Source: Pimelobacter simplex (GTDB taxonomy: Bacteria > Actinomycetota > Actinomycetes > Propionibacteriales > Nocardioidaceae). Taken from it: a DNA stretch of 64,000 nucleotides. Within the stretch, counting starts at the first letter, position 1. Each line of letters opens with the position of its first letter. The notes under the pieces were generated by a model. The model was not told where the DNA came from. It saw only the letters and a list, made by a program, of their open reading frames with translations, and did not search any database. Both the position numbers and the translations under genes were made by a program. Where the stretch lies: positions 186,001 to 250,000 of the forward strand of contig NZ_FOUK01000007.1 of assembly GCF_900114845.1 (NCBI RefSeq), written 5' to 3'. This document shows, in pieces, positions 1-8,226 of the stretch.

Positions 1-560
1 ACGACGCGACCGCAGTTGCCGAGGCCGCGCAGGTCCTGGGCGACGACCGGGGGCCAGCCGAGGAAGCGGACCAGGCCGACCCGGGTGGCGGCGCCGTGCG
101 AGACGGCGACGCCGGTCTCGCCGGGGGCGAGGGCGGCGGCGAGGTCGGTGAGGGCGGCGGCGTAGCGGGTGGCGACCTGGTCGGCGGTCTCGGCGCCGGG
201 GATGTCGTCCCACTCGCCGAGGCGGAAGCGGGTGAGGGCGGGGCCGTCGCTGGCGCCGAGCTCGGCGTGGGTCCGGCCCTGGTAGGCACCGAGGTGGAAC
301 TCCCGCAGCCGCTCGTCGTACGACGGCACGAGGCCGGCCTCCTTGGCGATCTCGTCGGCGGTGGCCCGGGCGCGCGCGAGGTCGCTCGACCACACCAGGG
401 CCGGGCGCAGTGCGGCGACCAGGGGCGCGACGGCGCGGGCCTGCTCGAGACCGACCTCGTCGAGCTCGACGTCGGTCTGGCCCTGGATGCGCAGGGCGGC
501 GTTCCAGGCGGTGCGGCCGTGCCGGACCAGCACCAGGCGGCGGTCGGGCTCGACCCGCAC
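1..560 (-). CDS. Histidine phosphatase family protein (phosphoglycerate mutase-like), 3' end outside window
   Basis: The N-terminus carries the phosphohistidine motif LVLVRHGRTAWN, followed by QGQTDVELDEVG, the usual signature of the histidine phosphatase superfamily; a second catalytic histidine region reads GVAVSHGAATRVG. The GTG start at 560 is chosen because GGAGG lies 7 nt upstream, inside the end of rsfS, and only 2 bp separate the two genes. This gene follows nadD-rsfS in many actinobacteria. The physiological substrate cannot be read from the sequence; glucosyl-3-phosphoglycerate phosphatase or a general phosphatase are possible. The reading frame stays open to the window edge, so the C-terminus is missing. 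Confidence 0.9.
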   Translation of the reverse strand, partial: MRVEPDRRLVLVRHGRTAWNAALRIQGQTDVELDEVGLEQARAVAPLVAALRPALVWSSDLARARATADEIAKEAGLVPSYDERLREFHLGAYQGRTHAELGASDGPALTRFRLGEWDDIPGAETADQVATRYAAALTDLAAALAPGETGVAVSHGAATRVGLVRFLGWPPVVAQDLRGLGNCGRV

Positions 561-562
561 GC

Positions 563-988
563 TCAGTCCTCCGTGGAGGGGGTGGTCGACGCAGGCGCAG
601 CCGGTGCAGCGGCGCCCGTGGGCCCGTGGATCTCGGCGGGCAGCTCGATGACCGGGCAGTCGCGCCAGAGCCGCTCGAGGGCGTAGAACTCGCGCTCCTC
701 GGCGTGCTGGACGTGGATGACGACGTCGCCGTAGTCGAGCAGCACCCAGCGGCCGTCGCGGTGGCCCTCGCGGCGGATGGGCTTGGCGTCGAGCTCGCGG
801 AGCTTGTCCTCGATCTCCTCGACGATGGCGCGGACCTGGCGGTCGTTGGCGCCCGAGGCGAGCAGGAAGGCGTCGGTGATGGCGAGCTGCTCGCTGACGT
901 CGAAGGCGAGCTGGTCGGTCGCGAGCTTGTCGGCGGCGGCGAGGGCCGCCGTCCGGACGAGGGTCACGGCGTGGTCGGTGGCGGTCAT
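563..988 (-). CDS. rsfS: Ribosomal silencing factor RsfS (Iojap family)
   Basis: A 141-residue protein of the Iojap/RsfS family, which binds ribosomal protein uL14 and blocks subunit joining when nutrients are scarce. Family features visible are the central GANDRQVRAIVEEIEDKL and the block RWVLLDYGDVVIHVQH. An acidic, alanine/proline-rich tail of about 25 residues extends the usual ~115-residue core. It lies 10 bp after nadD and 2 bp before the histidine phosphatase, so it is almost certainly cotranscribed with both. The function is well established for the family; nothing unusual is seen. Confidence 0.95.
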   Translation of the reverse strand: MTATDHAVTLVRTAALAAADKLATDQLAFDVSEQLAITDAFLLASGANDRQVRAIVEEIEDKLRELDAKPIRREGHRDGRWVLLDYGDVVIHVQHAEEREFYALERLWRDCPVIELPAEIHGPTGAAAPAAPASTTPSTED

Positions 989-998
989 TGTTCTCCGG

Positions 999-1634
999 TC
1001 AGTGGGTGGCGGGGTAGAGCCCGTGCTTGGTGATGTACTGGACGACGCCGTCGGGCACGAGGTACCAGACGGGCTGACCCGCCCGCTGCCGCTCCCGGCA
1101 GTCGGTCGACGAGATCGCCAGTGCGGGGATCTCCACCATGGTCACCCGGTCGTGCGGAATTCGCGCAAGCGTCGCGGGGTCCATCTCGGCCCCGGGCCGG
1201 GTGCAGCCGACGAAGTGGGCGAGCTCGAACAGCTCGTCGGCGTCGCGCCAGCTGAAGATGTCGGTGAGCGCGTCGGCGCCGGTGATGAAGTAGAGGTCGG
1301 CGTCGGGGCGCTCGGCACGCAGGTCGCGCAGGGTGTCGCCGGTGTAGGTCGGCCCTGCCCGGTCGATGTCGACCCGGCTGACCGTGAACCGCGGGTTGGC
1401 CGCGGTGGCGACGACGGTCATCAGGTACCGGTGCTCGGCCGGGGAGACCTGCCGGTCGGCCTTCTGCCACGGCTGGCCGGTGGGCACGAAGACGACCTCG
1501 TCGAGGTCGAACCAGCCCTGGACCTCGGACGCCGCCACGAGGTGCCCGTGGTGGATGGGGTCGAACGTGCCGCCCATCACCCCGATCCGGGTACGCCGGC
1601 CGGCGGTCTGCTCGGCGGAGGCCGACCCCGTCAC
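999..1634 (-). CDS. nadD: Nicotinate-nucleotide adenylyltransferase
   Basis: Converts nicotinate mononucleotide and ATP to deamido-NAD in NAD synthesis. The nucleotidyltransferase motif GVMGGTFDPIHHGHL is near the N-terminus and the second signature ISSTDCRERQ is near the C-terminus, as in all NadD proteins. The GTG at 1634 gives 211 residues and places the first motif about 18 residues in. Longer frames reach back into the preceding small membrane-protein gene and are not needed. No strong ribosome site is seen, so translation may be coupled to the upstream gene, which stops 13 bp earlier. It is followed at once by rsfS. Confidence 0.95.
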   Translation of the reverse strand: MTGSASAEQTAGRRTRIGVMGGTFDPIHHGHLVAASEVQGWFDLDEVVFVPTGQPWQKADRQVSPAEHRYLMTVVATAANPRFTVSRVDIDRAGPTYTGDTLRDLRAERPDADLYFITGADALTDIFSWRDADELFELAHFVGCTRPGAEMDPATLARIPHDRVTMVEIPALAISSTDCRERQRAGQPVWYLVPDGVVQYITKHGLYPATH

Positions 1635-1647
1635 GGGAGGCTCAGGC

Positions 1648-1812
1648 TCAGCTGTGGTCGCGGCCGCCGCCGAACCACACGAGTCCGAGCAGCAGGAACA
1701 GGAGGAACGCCAGCACGACGCCACCGATGAGCCACGGGTTCACGGCGGGCTCGCCGTGCTCCTCAGCGGCGCGGACGGCGAGGACGGCGGCCTGGTTGAT
1801 CTGGCTGAGCAT
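1648..1812 (-). CDS. Small single-pass membrane protein
   Basis: A 54-residue protein with a short amphipathic N-terminus (MLSQINQAAVLAVRAAEE), one hydrophobic segment at about residues 27-47 (WLIGGVVLAFLLFLLLGLVW) and a short FGGGRDHS tail. Similar tiny membrane proteins ending in a glycine/charged tail are common just before nadD in actinobacteria; their role is unknown. A -10-like TACGAT lies 6 nt before the ATG, so the message may be leaderless and could also drive nadD-rsfS. I recognise no function. Confidence 0.75.
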   Translation of the reverse strand: MLSQINQAAVLAVRAAEEHGEPAVNPWLIGGVVLAFLLFLLLGLVWFGGGRDHS

Positions 1813-1818
1813 GGCGGC

Positions 1819-1824
1819 ATCGTA
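1819..1824 (-). promoter_or_regulatory. -10 hexamer TACGAT of the small membrane-protein/nadD unit
   Basis: TACGAT ends 6 nt before the ATG at 1812, the position expected for a leaderless actinobacterial transcript. Confidence 0.45.
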
Positions 1825-1853
1825 TCCAACCCGGACCGGCGACCGTGCACTCC

Positions 1854-2315
1854 CTAGTGGATCGCGAAGTCGACGCCGAGGAAGAGGAGCGTGAACCTGA
1901 TCGAGCGCCCCACGAACACGGTCGGGATGAAGGCCCACATCGGCATCTTGAGGATGCCGCCGATGGCCGCCATCGCCAGCAGCGGGGGGATGCCGACGGA
2001 GGCGGCGACGAACATGATGGCCGCGGCGTACCAGGGACGTCCCTGCATCCGGCCCATCCACTTGTCGTAGCTGGCCTTGATCTTGGGCCCGGAGAGCTTC
2101 TTCTGGGCCCACTTCGACTCCGAGCCGCGCCGGGCGGCCTCGTAGACGATCACCTTGCCGACGGTGGCGCCGGCGCCGGCGGCGATGCCGAGCGAGATCG
2201 CGGCCGCCGTACCGCCCTCGGCGGCACCGGCACCGAGGATGTAGACCTCGATCGGGAGGAACGGGAGCAGGGCGGACGCGATGCTGAACGCAAACGTCGT
2301 CAGCCACAGGATCAT
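1854..2315 (-). CDS. VTT/DedA-like small membrane protein
   Basis: A 153-residue protein with an N-terminal hydrophobic stretch (residues 1-30), a small-residue-rich AAGAGATVGKVIVYEAARRG segment, a basic loop (residues 65-90) and two further hydrophobic segments ending near residue 150. The pattern matches the VTT/SNARE-associated (DedA, YqaA) superfamily of lipid scramblase-like proteins, in a short form. The ATG overlaps the stop of the upstream phosphatidyltransferase gene (ATGA), so the two are translationally coupled, which supports a role in membrane lipids. Family placement rests on motif pattern only. Confidence 0.65.
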   Translation of the reverse strand: MILWLTTFAFSIASALLPFLPIEVYILGAGAAEGGTAAAISLGIAAGAGATVGKVIVYEAARRGSESKWAQKKLSGPKIKASYDKWMGRMQGRPWYAAAIMFVAASVGIPPLLAMAAIGGILKMPMWAFIPTVFVGRSIRFTLLFLGVDFAIH

Positions 2316-2959
2316 GCCGCTGCTGCCTCGCGCTCGGGCACCGGGACGCCGAGCTGGAGCAGCCAGCGCAGCGAGACGCACTTGAGGACCAGCAGCCCGA
2401 TCGCGATGATCGTGCCGAGCCAGACCCAGCCGGTGACCAGCAGGATCACGGCGAAGGCGCCCGAGTTGGCGGCCTTGCCGATGCGCGACCAGTTCCAGAG
2501 GTAGATCCGGCGGTCGATCACGTGGAAGTAGTTGGGGCTGCGGATCGGCCAGGCGAGGAAGGCCAGCGACAGGTACATGTCGATGACCATGAACTCGAAG
2601 AGGTAGATCGCGATCGGGATACCGATCCAGGTCATCGGCTCGTCGCTGATCCAGCCGCCGGGCTGGAGCCAGATCAGGCCGACGTAGAGCGCTCCGCAGC
2701 TGAGCCGGTCGCACATCATGTCGACGACCGCGCCCATCCGGGTCTCGCAGTCGCGCCAGCGCGCCCACTCGCCGTCGATGCTGTCGCCGACCCAGTAGGT
2801 GACCAGGCCGATGACGATCCAGGTCAGGCTCTCGTCGTACGCCGCCCACACAGCGATCGCGAGCGTGATGACGGTACGGACGAACGTGATGATCGTGGCT
2901 CCGGTGAAGAGCCGTTCGACCGTCGGATCGGCGTAGATCCGGTCCGGGGAGCCTGCCAT
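2312..2959 (-). CDS. CDP-alcohol phosphatidyltransferase family membrane enzyme
   Basis: Contains the complete CDP-alcohol phosphatidyltransferase signature DGx2ARx8Gx3Dx3D, read here as DG-EW-AR-(8)-G-AVV-D-MMC-D at about residues 60-82, with several hydrophobic segments around it. Members transfer a phosphatidyl or phospho-alcohol group from a CDP-activated donor to an alcohol in the inner membrane. The acceptor cannot be told from sequence. It is followed with a 4-bp overlap by a VTT/DedA-like gene. A TAGGTT hexamer 6 nt before the ATG suggests a leaderless transcript starting here, after proA. Confidence 0.88.
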   Translation of the reverse strand: MAGSPDRIYADPTVERLFTGATIITFVRTVITLAIAVWAAYDESLTWIVIGLVTYWVGDSIDGEWARWRDCETRMGAVVDMMCDRLSCGALYVGLIWLQPGGWISDEPMTWIGIPIAIYLFEFMVIDMYLSLAFLAWPIRSPNYFHVIDRRIYLWNWSRIGKAANSGAFAVILLVTGWVWLGTIIAIGLLVLKCVSLRWLLQLGVPVPEREAAAA

Positions 2960-2965
2960 GGGCGC

Positions 2966-2971
2966 AACCTA
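2966..2971 (-). promoter_or_regulatory. -10 hexamer TAGGTT of the phosphatidyltransferase gene
   Basis: TAGGTT stands 6 nt before the ATG at 2959. The spacing is the same as for other genes of the window and suggests a leaderless message. Confidence 0.45.
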
Positions 2972-3025
2972 TCGCGGGACCCTCGCGGATCCGGGTATCG
3001 GGAGGTGAACGGAGAGGAACGAGGG

Positions 3026-4276
3026 TTAGCGGACGTGCCCGTCGCCGATGACGACGTACTTGGTCGACGTCATCTCGGGCAGGCCCATGGGCCCGCGCGC
3101 GTGGAGCTTCTGGGTGCTGATGCCGATCTCGGCGCCGAACCCGAACTCGCCGCCGTCGGTGAACCGGGTCGAGGCGTTGACCAGCACGGCAGCCGAGTCG
3201 ACCTCGGCGACGAACCGGCGCGCGGCACCCTGGTCGTCGGTCACGATCGCGTCGGAGTGGCCGCTGGACCAGGTGCGGATGTGGTCGAGCGCCGTGTCGA
3301 GGTCGGGGACGACGCGGGCGGCGATGTCGAGCGAGAGGTACTCGCGGGCCCAGTCGTCGTCGGTGGCCGGCAGGACGCCGTCGAGCGCGCCGAAGGCGGC
3401 GTCGCCGTGGATCGTGACGTCGGCCTCCTGCAGCGCCGCGACGACGCGCGGCAGGAAGGCGTCGGCGACGTCGGCGTGGACGAGCAGGGACTCGGCGGCG
3501 TTGCAGACCGAGGTGCGGTGGGTCTTGGCGTTGAGGACGATGGCGAGCGCCTTGTCGAGGTCGGCCGCGCGGTCGACGTAGACGTGGCAGTTGCCGACGC
3601 CGGTCTCGATGACGGGCACCGTCGACTCGTTGACGACCGACTGGATCAGGCCCGCTCCCCCACGCGGGATGAGGACGTCGACCTGGCCGCGGGCGCGCAT
3701 GAGCGCCTTGACGCTGTCGTGGGTGTCGCCGGGGACGAGCTGGACGACGTCGGCGTCGAGGCCCGAGGCGGTCACCGCGTCGCGCAGGACAGCGACGATG
3801 GCGGCGTTGCTGGAGCGCGCGGACGAGCTGCCGCGCAGGAGCACCGCGTTGCCGGACTTGAGGCAGATCCCGGCGGCATCGGCGGTGACATTGGGCCGGG
3901 CCTCGTAGATCATGCCGACGACGCCGAAGGGCACCCGGACCTGGCGCAGCTCGAGCCCGTTGGCGAGCACGCTGCCGCGGACCACCTCGCCGACCGGGTC
4001 GGCCAGGCCGGCCACGTCGCGCAGCCCCTGGGCCATGGCCGCGAGCCGCTCGGTGGTCAGCCGCAGCCGGTCGATGATGTTGGCCGGCGTGCCGTCGGCC
4101 TCGGCGCGGGCGACGTCGTCGGCGTTGCCGGCCAGGATCTCGTCGCCGCGCGCGACCAGGGCGTCGGCCATCGCGTGGAGGGTGGCGTCCTTCTGGGCCC
4201 GGGTGGCCAGCGCCAGCCCCCGGCTGGCGACACGCGCGCGCTGCGCTACCTCACGGACCTCGGCCTCGGCAGTCAT
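3026..4276 (-). CDS. proA: Gamma-glutamyl phosphate reductase
   Basis: Second step of proline synthesis: NADPH-dependent reduction of gamma-glutamyl phosphate to glutamate semialdehyde. The 416-residue length is standard. Catalytic cysteine lies in TSVCNAAESLLVH, and the family blocks FGVVGMIYEARPNVT and LIPRGGAGLI are intact. Its proB partner is not in the window. A -10-like TATCCT is 6 nt upstream of the ATG, so it probably has its own leaderless promoter, apart from the divergently unrelated phospholipase-D-like gene upstream. Confidence 0.97.
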   Translation of the reverse strand: MTAEAEVREVAQRARVASRGLALATRAQKDATLHAMADALVARGDEILAGNADDVARAEADGTPANIIDRLRLTTERLAAMAQGLRDVAGLADPVGEVVRGSVLANGLELRQVRVPFGVVGMIYEARPNVTADAAGICLKSGNAVLLRGSSSARSSNAAIVAVLRDAVTASGLDADVVQLVPGDTHDSVKALMRARGQVDVLIPRGGAGLIQSVVNESTVPVIETGVGNCHVYVDRAADLDKALAIVLNAKTHRTSVCNAAESLLVHADVADAFLPRVVAALQEADVTIHGDAAFGALDGVLPATDDDWAREYLSLDIAARVVPDLDTALDHIRTWSSGHSDAIVTDDQGAARRFVAEVDSAAVLVNASTRFTDGGEFGFGAEIGISTQKLHARGPMGLPEMTSTKYVVIGDGHVR

Positions 4277-4282
4277 GGGGCC

Positions 4283-4288
4283 AGGATA
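4283..4288 (-). promoter_or_regulatory. -10 hexamer TATCCT of proA
   Basis: TATCCT ends 6 nt before the proA ATG, consistent with leaderless transcription. Confidence 0.4.
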
Positions 4289-4294
4289 GAGGCG

Positions 4295-5578
4295 CTACGC
4301 GCAGGGACGTGACGTCGGCTTGCTCCCCGTGCGGTGCGTGGCGCGCGGGCTGCGCCACATCCGCCACCACTGGGCGTCGTACGCGCGGACGGCGGCGGCG
4401 TCGTGGATCTCGAAGGTGACCTCGTCGCTGCTCAGCCCCGGCGCGGACCAGTTCTCCGAGCCCGTCCACACGACCCGCGTGCCGCGGCCGCGGAACAGCC
4501 CGTCGACGGTGACGTACTTGAGGTGGGAGTAGCAGCGCGAGCCGAACACGATCTCGTCGCCGCTGGTCGCGGGCTTCTCGCCCCAGTCCCAGTCGGCGGC
4601 GCGGACCGGGATCCCGGCCCCGCGCAGGATGCTCACGACCGGAGCGCTGACCACGGCGCCGATCACCGAGACCTGGCAGCCCTCGCGGCGCATCGAGGCG
4701 AGCTCGCGGGCCAGGCGCTCGCCGCGGGCGCCGTACCAGGCGTACATGTTGACCCGGACGACGCTCCGCCCGCCCACGCCGTAGCCGGCCGGCGGCCGAC
4801 AGCCCACCTGGCGCAGCCGCCGCAGCTGGGGGTCTCCGGAGCGGGCGACGACGACCCGGCCGCGCGGGCCGGTCCCGAACGGGCGCTGGAAGTCGGCCCG
4901 CAGGGTGTCGGACTGGTAGGTGACGTAGCGCGGCGCCGCCGGCCGGTCGCGCTTGAGCTGGTCGAAGACGGCGACCCAGGAGGCGAAGAGAGCGTCGTCG
5001 CCGTACACGGTGATCGCGTCGTTCCACTGGCCGTTGGCGGCGGCGCGGCCGAGGTTGCTGGAGCTGTTGATCATGACGGAGCGCGCGGCACCGGACTGGC
5101 TGAAGGCGTAGACCTTCATGTGCAGGTTGCCGGTGCGCGAGCCGTTGCGGCAGGCCGCCTTGCAGATCACGAGGAAGCTGCTGCGGGCGGGGTTGCGGCC
5201 CAGCCGCCGCTGCAGCCGCTTGATCACCGGGTTGACCAGGTTGTCGTTGACGACGATCTGCACCGCGACGCCGCGCGCCCGCGCCTGCAGCAGGAGGTCG
5301 GCGGTGTCGGTGCGGTCGACGTTGTACGTCGCCACGCGGATCGTCGCGCCCGCCGGGGTGTGCCGGATCGCCTGGTGCACCCGCTTGACCACCTGGCGGC
5401 GCTGCGCCGGGCGCCCGGTGGGGTCGTTGAAGACCGGTCCGGTCGCCGGCAGCCAGGCTGCCCGGGCCGCGGCCGGCGAGCCCTCGTCACGGGCGGGCGC
5501 GGGCGCCGCTCCGGAGGTCACGAGCAGGCCACCGGCCACGATCGCGGTGAGCAGCCTGCGTCCTAGGGTCCCGAGCAC
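4295..5578 (-). CDS. Secreted phospholipase D-like (HKD) protein
   Basis: A 427-residue exported protein: a hydrophobic signal segment (LLTAIVAGGLLVTSGAAPAPA) near the N-terminus, then two phospholipase D-type half-domains. The second HKD motif is complete (H352, K354, D359 in HLKYVTVD). In the first (HMKVYAFS, H153, K155) the aspartate position is serine. The GTG at 5578 is preferred because TACATT lies 6 nt before it and the signal peptide then starts cleanly; an in-frame ATG at 5635 would add 19 residues. The family cleaves phosphodiesters, of lipids or nucleic acids; the substrate here is unknown. Confidence 0.85.
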   Translation of the reverse strand: MLGTLGRRLLTAIVAGGLLVTSGAAPAPARDEGSPAAARAAWLPATGPVFNDPTGRPAQRRQVVKRVHQAIRHTPAGATIRVATYNVDRTDTADLLLQARARGVAVQIVVNDNLVNPVIKRLQRRLGRNPARSSFLVICKAACRNGSRTGNLHMKVYAFSQSGAARSVMINSSSNLGRAAANGQWNDAITVYGDDALFASWVAVFDQLKRDRPAAPRYVTYQSDTLRADFQRPFGTGPRGRVVVARSGDPQLRRLRQVGCRPPAGYGVGGRSVVRVNMYAWYGARGERLARELASMRREGCQVSVIGAVVSAPVVSILRGAGIPVRAADWDWGEKPATSGDEIVFGSRCYSHLKYVTVDGLFRGRGTRVVWTGSENWSAPGLSSDEVTFEIHDAAAVRAYDAQWWRMWRSPRATHRTGSKPTSRPCA

Positions 5579-5584
5579 CGAAGC

Positions 5585-5614
5585 AATGTATATGCATCGA
5601 CTTAAGTCACTCAA
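5585..5614 (-). promoter_or_regulatory. Promoter of the phospholipase D-like gene
   Basis: TTGAGT (-35, 5609-5614) and TACATT (-10, 5585-5590) are separated by 18 nt, and the GTG follows 6 nt after the -10. This is one of the best sigma-70-type matches in the window and lies in an unusually AT-rich stretch. Confidence 0.6.
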
Positions 5615-5658
5615 CATCCGGCGCAACCGAATCACCCTTCGGCGCGTCGATCAACACA

Positions 5659-5672
5659 GGGGGATCTCCCCC
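5659..5672. repeat. Short inverted repeat GGGGGATCTCCCCC
   Basis: A perfect 14-bp palindrome in the divergent region between the phospholipase-like and lysyl-oxidase-like genes, 30 bp before the latter's start. It could be an operator or a hairpin in the 5' leader. No regulator is evident. Confidence 0.4.
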
Positions 5673-5701
5673 CACACCCCCCACCCTCATCAGGAGGAAA
5701 C

Positions 5702-7177
5702 GTGAAGCTGCGTCTCGGAGCCGCCGTCGCGGCGCTGACGGTCGCCGGGCTCACCCTGCCCGGCTCCGCCACGGCCACCCCGCCGGCCGCCGCGAAGCCC
5801 GCCGCGAAGGCCGCACCGACGGGCTCCCCCGTCGCGCTGCGCGGTCCCGCGAAGGTCGTCGCCTACAGCGAGGACGGCCGCGTCTACGGCGACCTCGGGA
5901 TCAACCTCGCCGCCGCCACCGACCAAGCCTTCGAGGTGCGGTCCACCCGGGCCGACTGGAACAGCCCGATCCGCACCGTGTGGCAGTCCCCCTCGGGCCC
6001 GGTCGCGCTGCCGGCCCAGACCAGGTGGGACGGCCTGAGCCGGTTCGTCCGGCTCACGATCCGCCGCGCCGACGGGTCGGTCGCCCGTACTCGCTACGTC
6101 GACACGTGCCTCAACAGCTACAACACCCAGCGCACCAACCCGGACGCGCCGCTGCGCTCCCCCTATCCCGACGGCTGCCCCGCCAACCCGTTCACCATCG
6201 GGTCGGTCCAGGGCATCCAGGCCGGCTGGGTGTCGGGCATCGAGACCTGGAACACCAGCTTCAAGCTCAAGCCGGGCAAGTACACGATCACCGCCGACAT
6301 CAACGCCGCCTACACCCGGGCGATCGGCATCGCGCCCGCCGACGCGACGCGCACCTACCGGCTCGTCGTCCGCAAGGTGCGGGGCGACAGCGGCGAGGAG
6401 TCGGGCCACCGAGCCGGGCACGCCGCCACGGCGCGTCCGTCGGCCACCCCGCCGAGCGGCACCCGCTCCGGCGCCCCCACCGACGCCGTGCCGGACCTGC
6501 GCTCGCTGCCGGCCTTCGGCATGACCTTGTCGCCCAACAGCAAGCGGCTGCGGTTCTCGGCCACCGTGTGGAACGCCGGCGACGGCCCGATGGTGGTCGA
6601 CGGCTTCCGCCGCGGCCGCTCCGACGTGATGGACGCCTACCAGTACTTCATCGACTCCGCGGGCAACCAGACCGGCTACCGCAAGGTCGGCACGATGATC
6701 TGGCACAAGGCCAAGAGCCACAACCACTGGCACTTCGAGGACTTCGCCCGCTACACGCTGCTGCGCGCCGACAAGACCGAGGCGGTCCGCTCCCGCAAGG
6801 AGTCCTTCTGCCTGGCCAACACCGACGCGGTCGACTACACCGTCCCCGGCGCCGACTGGCGTCCGGAGAACACCGACCTGCACACCGCCTGCGGCGACCG
6901 CGGCACGGTCTCGCTGCGCGAGGTGCTCGCGTCGGGCTCGGGTGACACGTACTCGCAGTTCCGCGCCGGCCAGGCGTTCCGGATCGACAACCTGCCCAAC
7001 GGCATCTACTACATCTCCGTCGAGGGCAACCCGAACCGCAACCTGGTCGAGTCCGACACGACCAACAACGTCGCGCTGCGCAAGATCAAGCTCAGCGGCA
7101 AGCCGAAGCACCGCAAGCTGACGGTGTTCCCGGTCGGGATCATCGACGACGAGGGCTACGGCTACGACGAGGAGTGA
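5702..7177 (+). CDS. Secreted lysyl oxidase-like protein
   Basis: A 491-residue exported protein with an N-terminal signal peptide (ALTVAGLTLPGSATATPPA), an N-terminal domain of about 210 residues, a low-complexity linker near residue 240, and a C-terminal domain from about residue 255. The C-terminal domain has the copper-site sequence SHNHWHFEDFARYTLL, a cysteine-containing FCLANTDAVDY segment and NLVESDTTNN, as in bacterial lysyl oxidase (LOX, PF01186-type) proteins. Such enzymes oxidise primary amines to aldehydes outside the cell. The GTG is fixed by a strong AGGAGG 5 nt upstream. The substrate is unknown. Confidence 0.82.
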   Translation: MKLRLGAAVAALTVAGLTLPGSATATPPAAAKPAAKAAPTGSPVALRGPAKVVAYSEDGRVYGDLGINLAAATDQAFEVRSTRADWNSPIRTVWQSPSGPVALPAQTRWDGLSRFVRLTIRRADGSVARTRYVDTCLNSYNTQRTNPDAPLRSPYPDGCPANPFTIGSVQGIQAGWVSGIETWNTSFKLKPGKYTITADINAAYTRAIGIAPADATRTYRLVVRKVRGDSGEESGHRAGHAATARPSATPPSGTRSGAPTDAVPDLRSLPAFGMTLSPNSKRLRFSATVWNAGDGPMVVDGFRRGRSDVMDAYQYFIDSAGNQTGYRKVGTMIWHKAKSHNHWHFEDFARYTLLRADKTEAVRSRKESFCLANTDAVDYTVPGADWRPENTDLHTACGDRGTVSLREVLASGSGDTYSQFRAGQAFRIDNLPNGIYYISVEGNPNRNLVESDTTNNVALRKIKLSGKPKHRKLTVFPVGIIDDEGYGYDEE

Positions 7178-7194
7178 GTGCTCCCCGGAGATGA

Positions 7195-7232
7195 CGAACG
7201 CCGCGGCGACCAGGTGGTCGCCGCGGCGTTCG
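7195..7232. terminator. Bidirectional hairpin terminator
   Basis: A 17-bp perfect stem (CGAACGCCGCGGCGACC and its complement) with an AGGT loop lies between the convergent lysyl-oxidase-like gene and etfA. There is no T-tract on either side, as is usual in actinobacteria. Confidence 0.85.
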
Positions 7233-7251
7233 CGTGCTCAGCGGGTGAGGC

Positions 7252-8214
7252 TCAGCCCTTGCGCTTCTCGATCTCCGCGGTCACGGCCGGGAGGACGGCG
7301 TGGAGGTCACCCACGACACCGAAGTCGACGAGCTCGAAGATCGGCGCCTCCTCGTCCTTGTTGACGGCGACGATCGTCTTCGACGTCTGCATGCCGGCGC
7401 GGTGCTGGATCGCGCCGGAGATGCCGTTGGCGACGTAGAGCTGCGGCGAGACCGTCTTGCCGGTCTGGCCGACCTGGAAGGTGTGCGGCTTCCAGCCGGA
7501 GTCGACGGCGGCACGCGAGGCGCCGACGGCGGCACCGAGGGCGTCGGCGAGGGCCTCGACCGCGGTGAAGTCACCGCCGGTGCCACGACCACCGGAGACC
7601 ACGATGGCGGCCTCGGTGAGCTCGGGACGACCGGTCGCCTGACGCGGCTGGGCGGCCACGATCTGGGCGGTCTTGGCGGCGTCGGAGATGGTCGCGGCGA
7701 AGGCCTCGACGGCACCGGCACCGGCACCCTCCTCGGGCGCGGCGGCGTTGGGCTTGACCGCGATGATCGGCGTGCCCTTGACCACCTTGGCGGCGACGGT
7801 GAAGTTGCCGGCGAAGACGGACTGGGTGGTGACGATCTCGCCACCCTCGACCTGGACGTCGACGGCGTCGGTGATCAGGCCCGACGAGAGCTTGATCGCG
7901 AGGCGGCCGGCGATCTCCTTGCCCTCGGCGGAGGACGGGATCAGGATCGCGGCGGGCGAGGTCTTCTCGGCCAGCTGCTGGAGCGCCTCGGCCTTGGGGG
8001 CCACGAGGTAGCCCTTGATCTCGGCGTCGTCGACGACGTAGACCTTCTCGGCACCGTAGGTCTTGACCGTCTCGGCGACGGCGTCGGCCTTGTCGGCACC
8101 GCCGATGAAGACGGCCGAGGGCTCGCCGATGCGCTTGGCGATGGCCAGGAGCTCGAGCGTGGGCTTGCGGACCGCGCCGTCGACGTGGTCGACCAGAACG
8201 AGAACTTCAGACAT
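7252..8214 (-). CDS. etfA: Electron transfer flavoprotein, alpha subunit
   Basis: Carries electrons from acyl-CoA and other flavin dehydrogenases to the quinone pool. The 320-residue protein has the ETF-alpha FAD-binding C-terminus (QLYVANGISGAIQHRAGM followed by FELVDFGVVGDLH). It begins 12 bp after etfB and ends at a strong shared terminator, so etfBA forms a two-gene operon. Nothing unusual is seen. Confidence 0.97.
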   Translation of the reverse strand: MSEVLVLVDHVDGAVRKPTLELLAIAKRIGEPSAVFIGGADKADAVAETVKTYGAEKVYVVDDAEIKGYLVAPKAEALQQLAEKTSPAAILIPSSAEGKEIAGRLAIKLSSGLITDAVDVQVEGGEIVTTQSVFAGNFTVAAKVVKGTPIIAVKPNAAAPEEGAGAGAVEAFAATISDAAKTAQIVAAQPRQATGRPELTEAAIVVSGGRGTGGDFTAVEALADALGAAVGASRAAVDSGWKPHTFQVGQTGKTVSPQLYVANGISGAIQHRAGMQTSKTIVAVNKDEEAPIFELVDFGVVGDLHAVLPAVTAEIEKRKG

Positions 8215-8226
8215 GGATCAGGCTCC

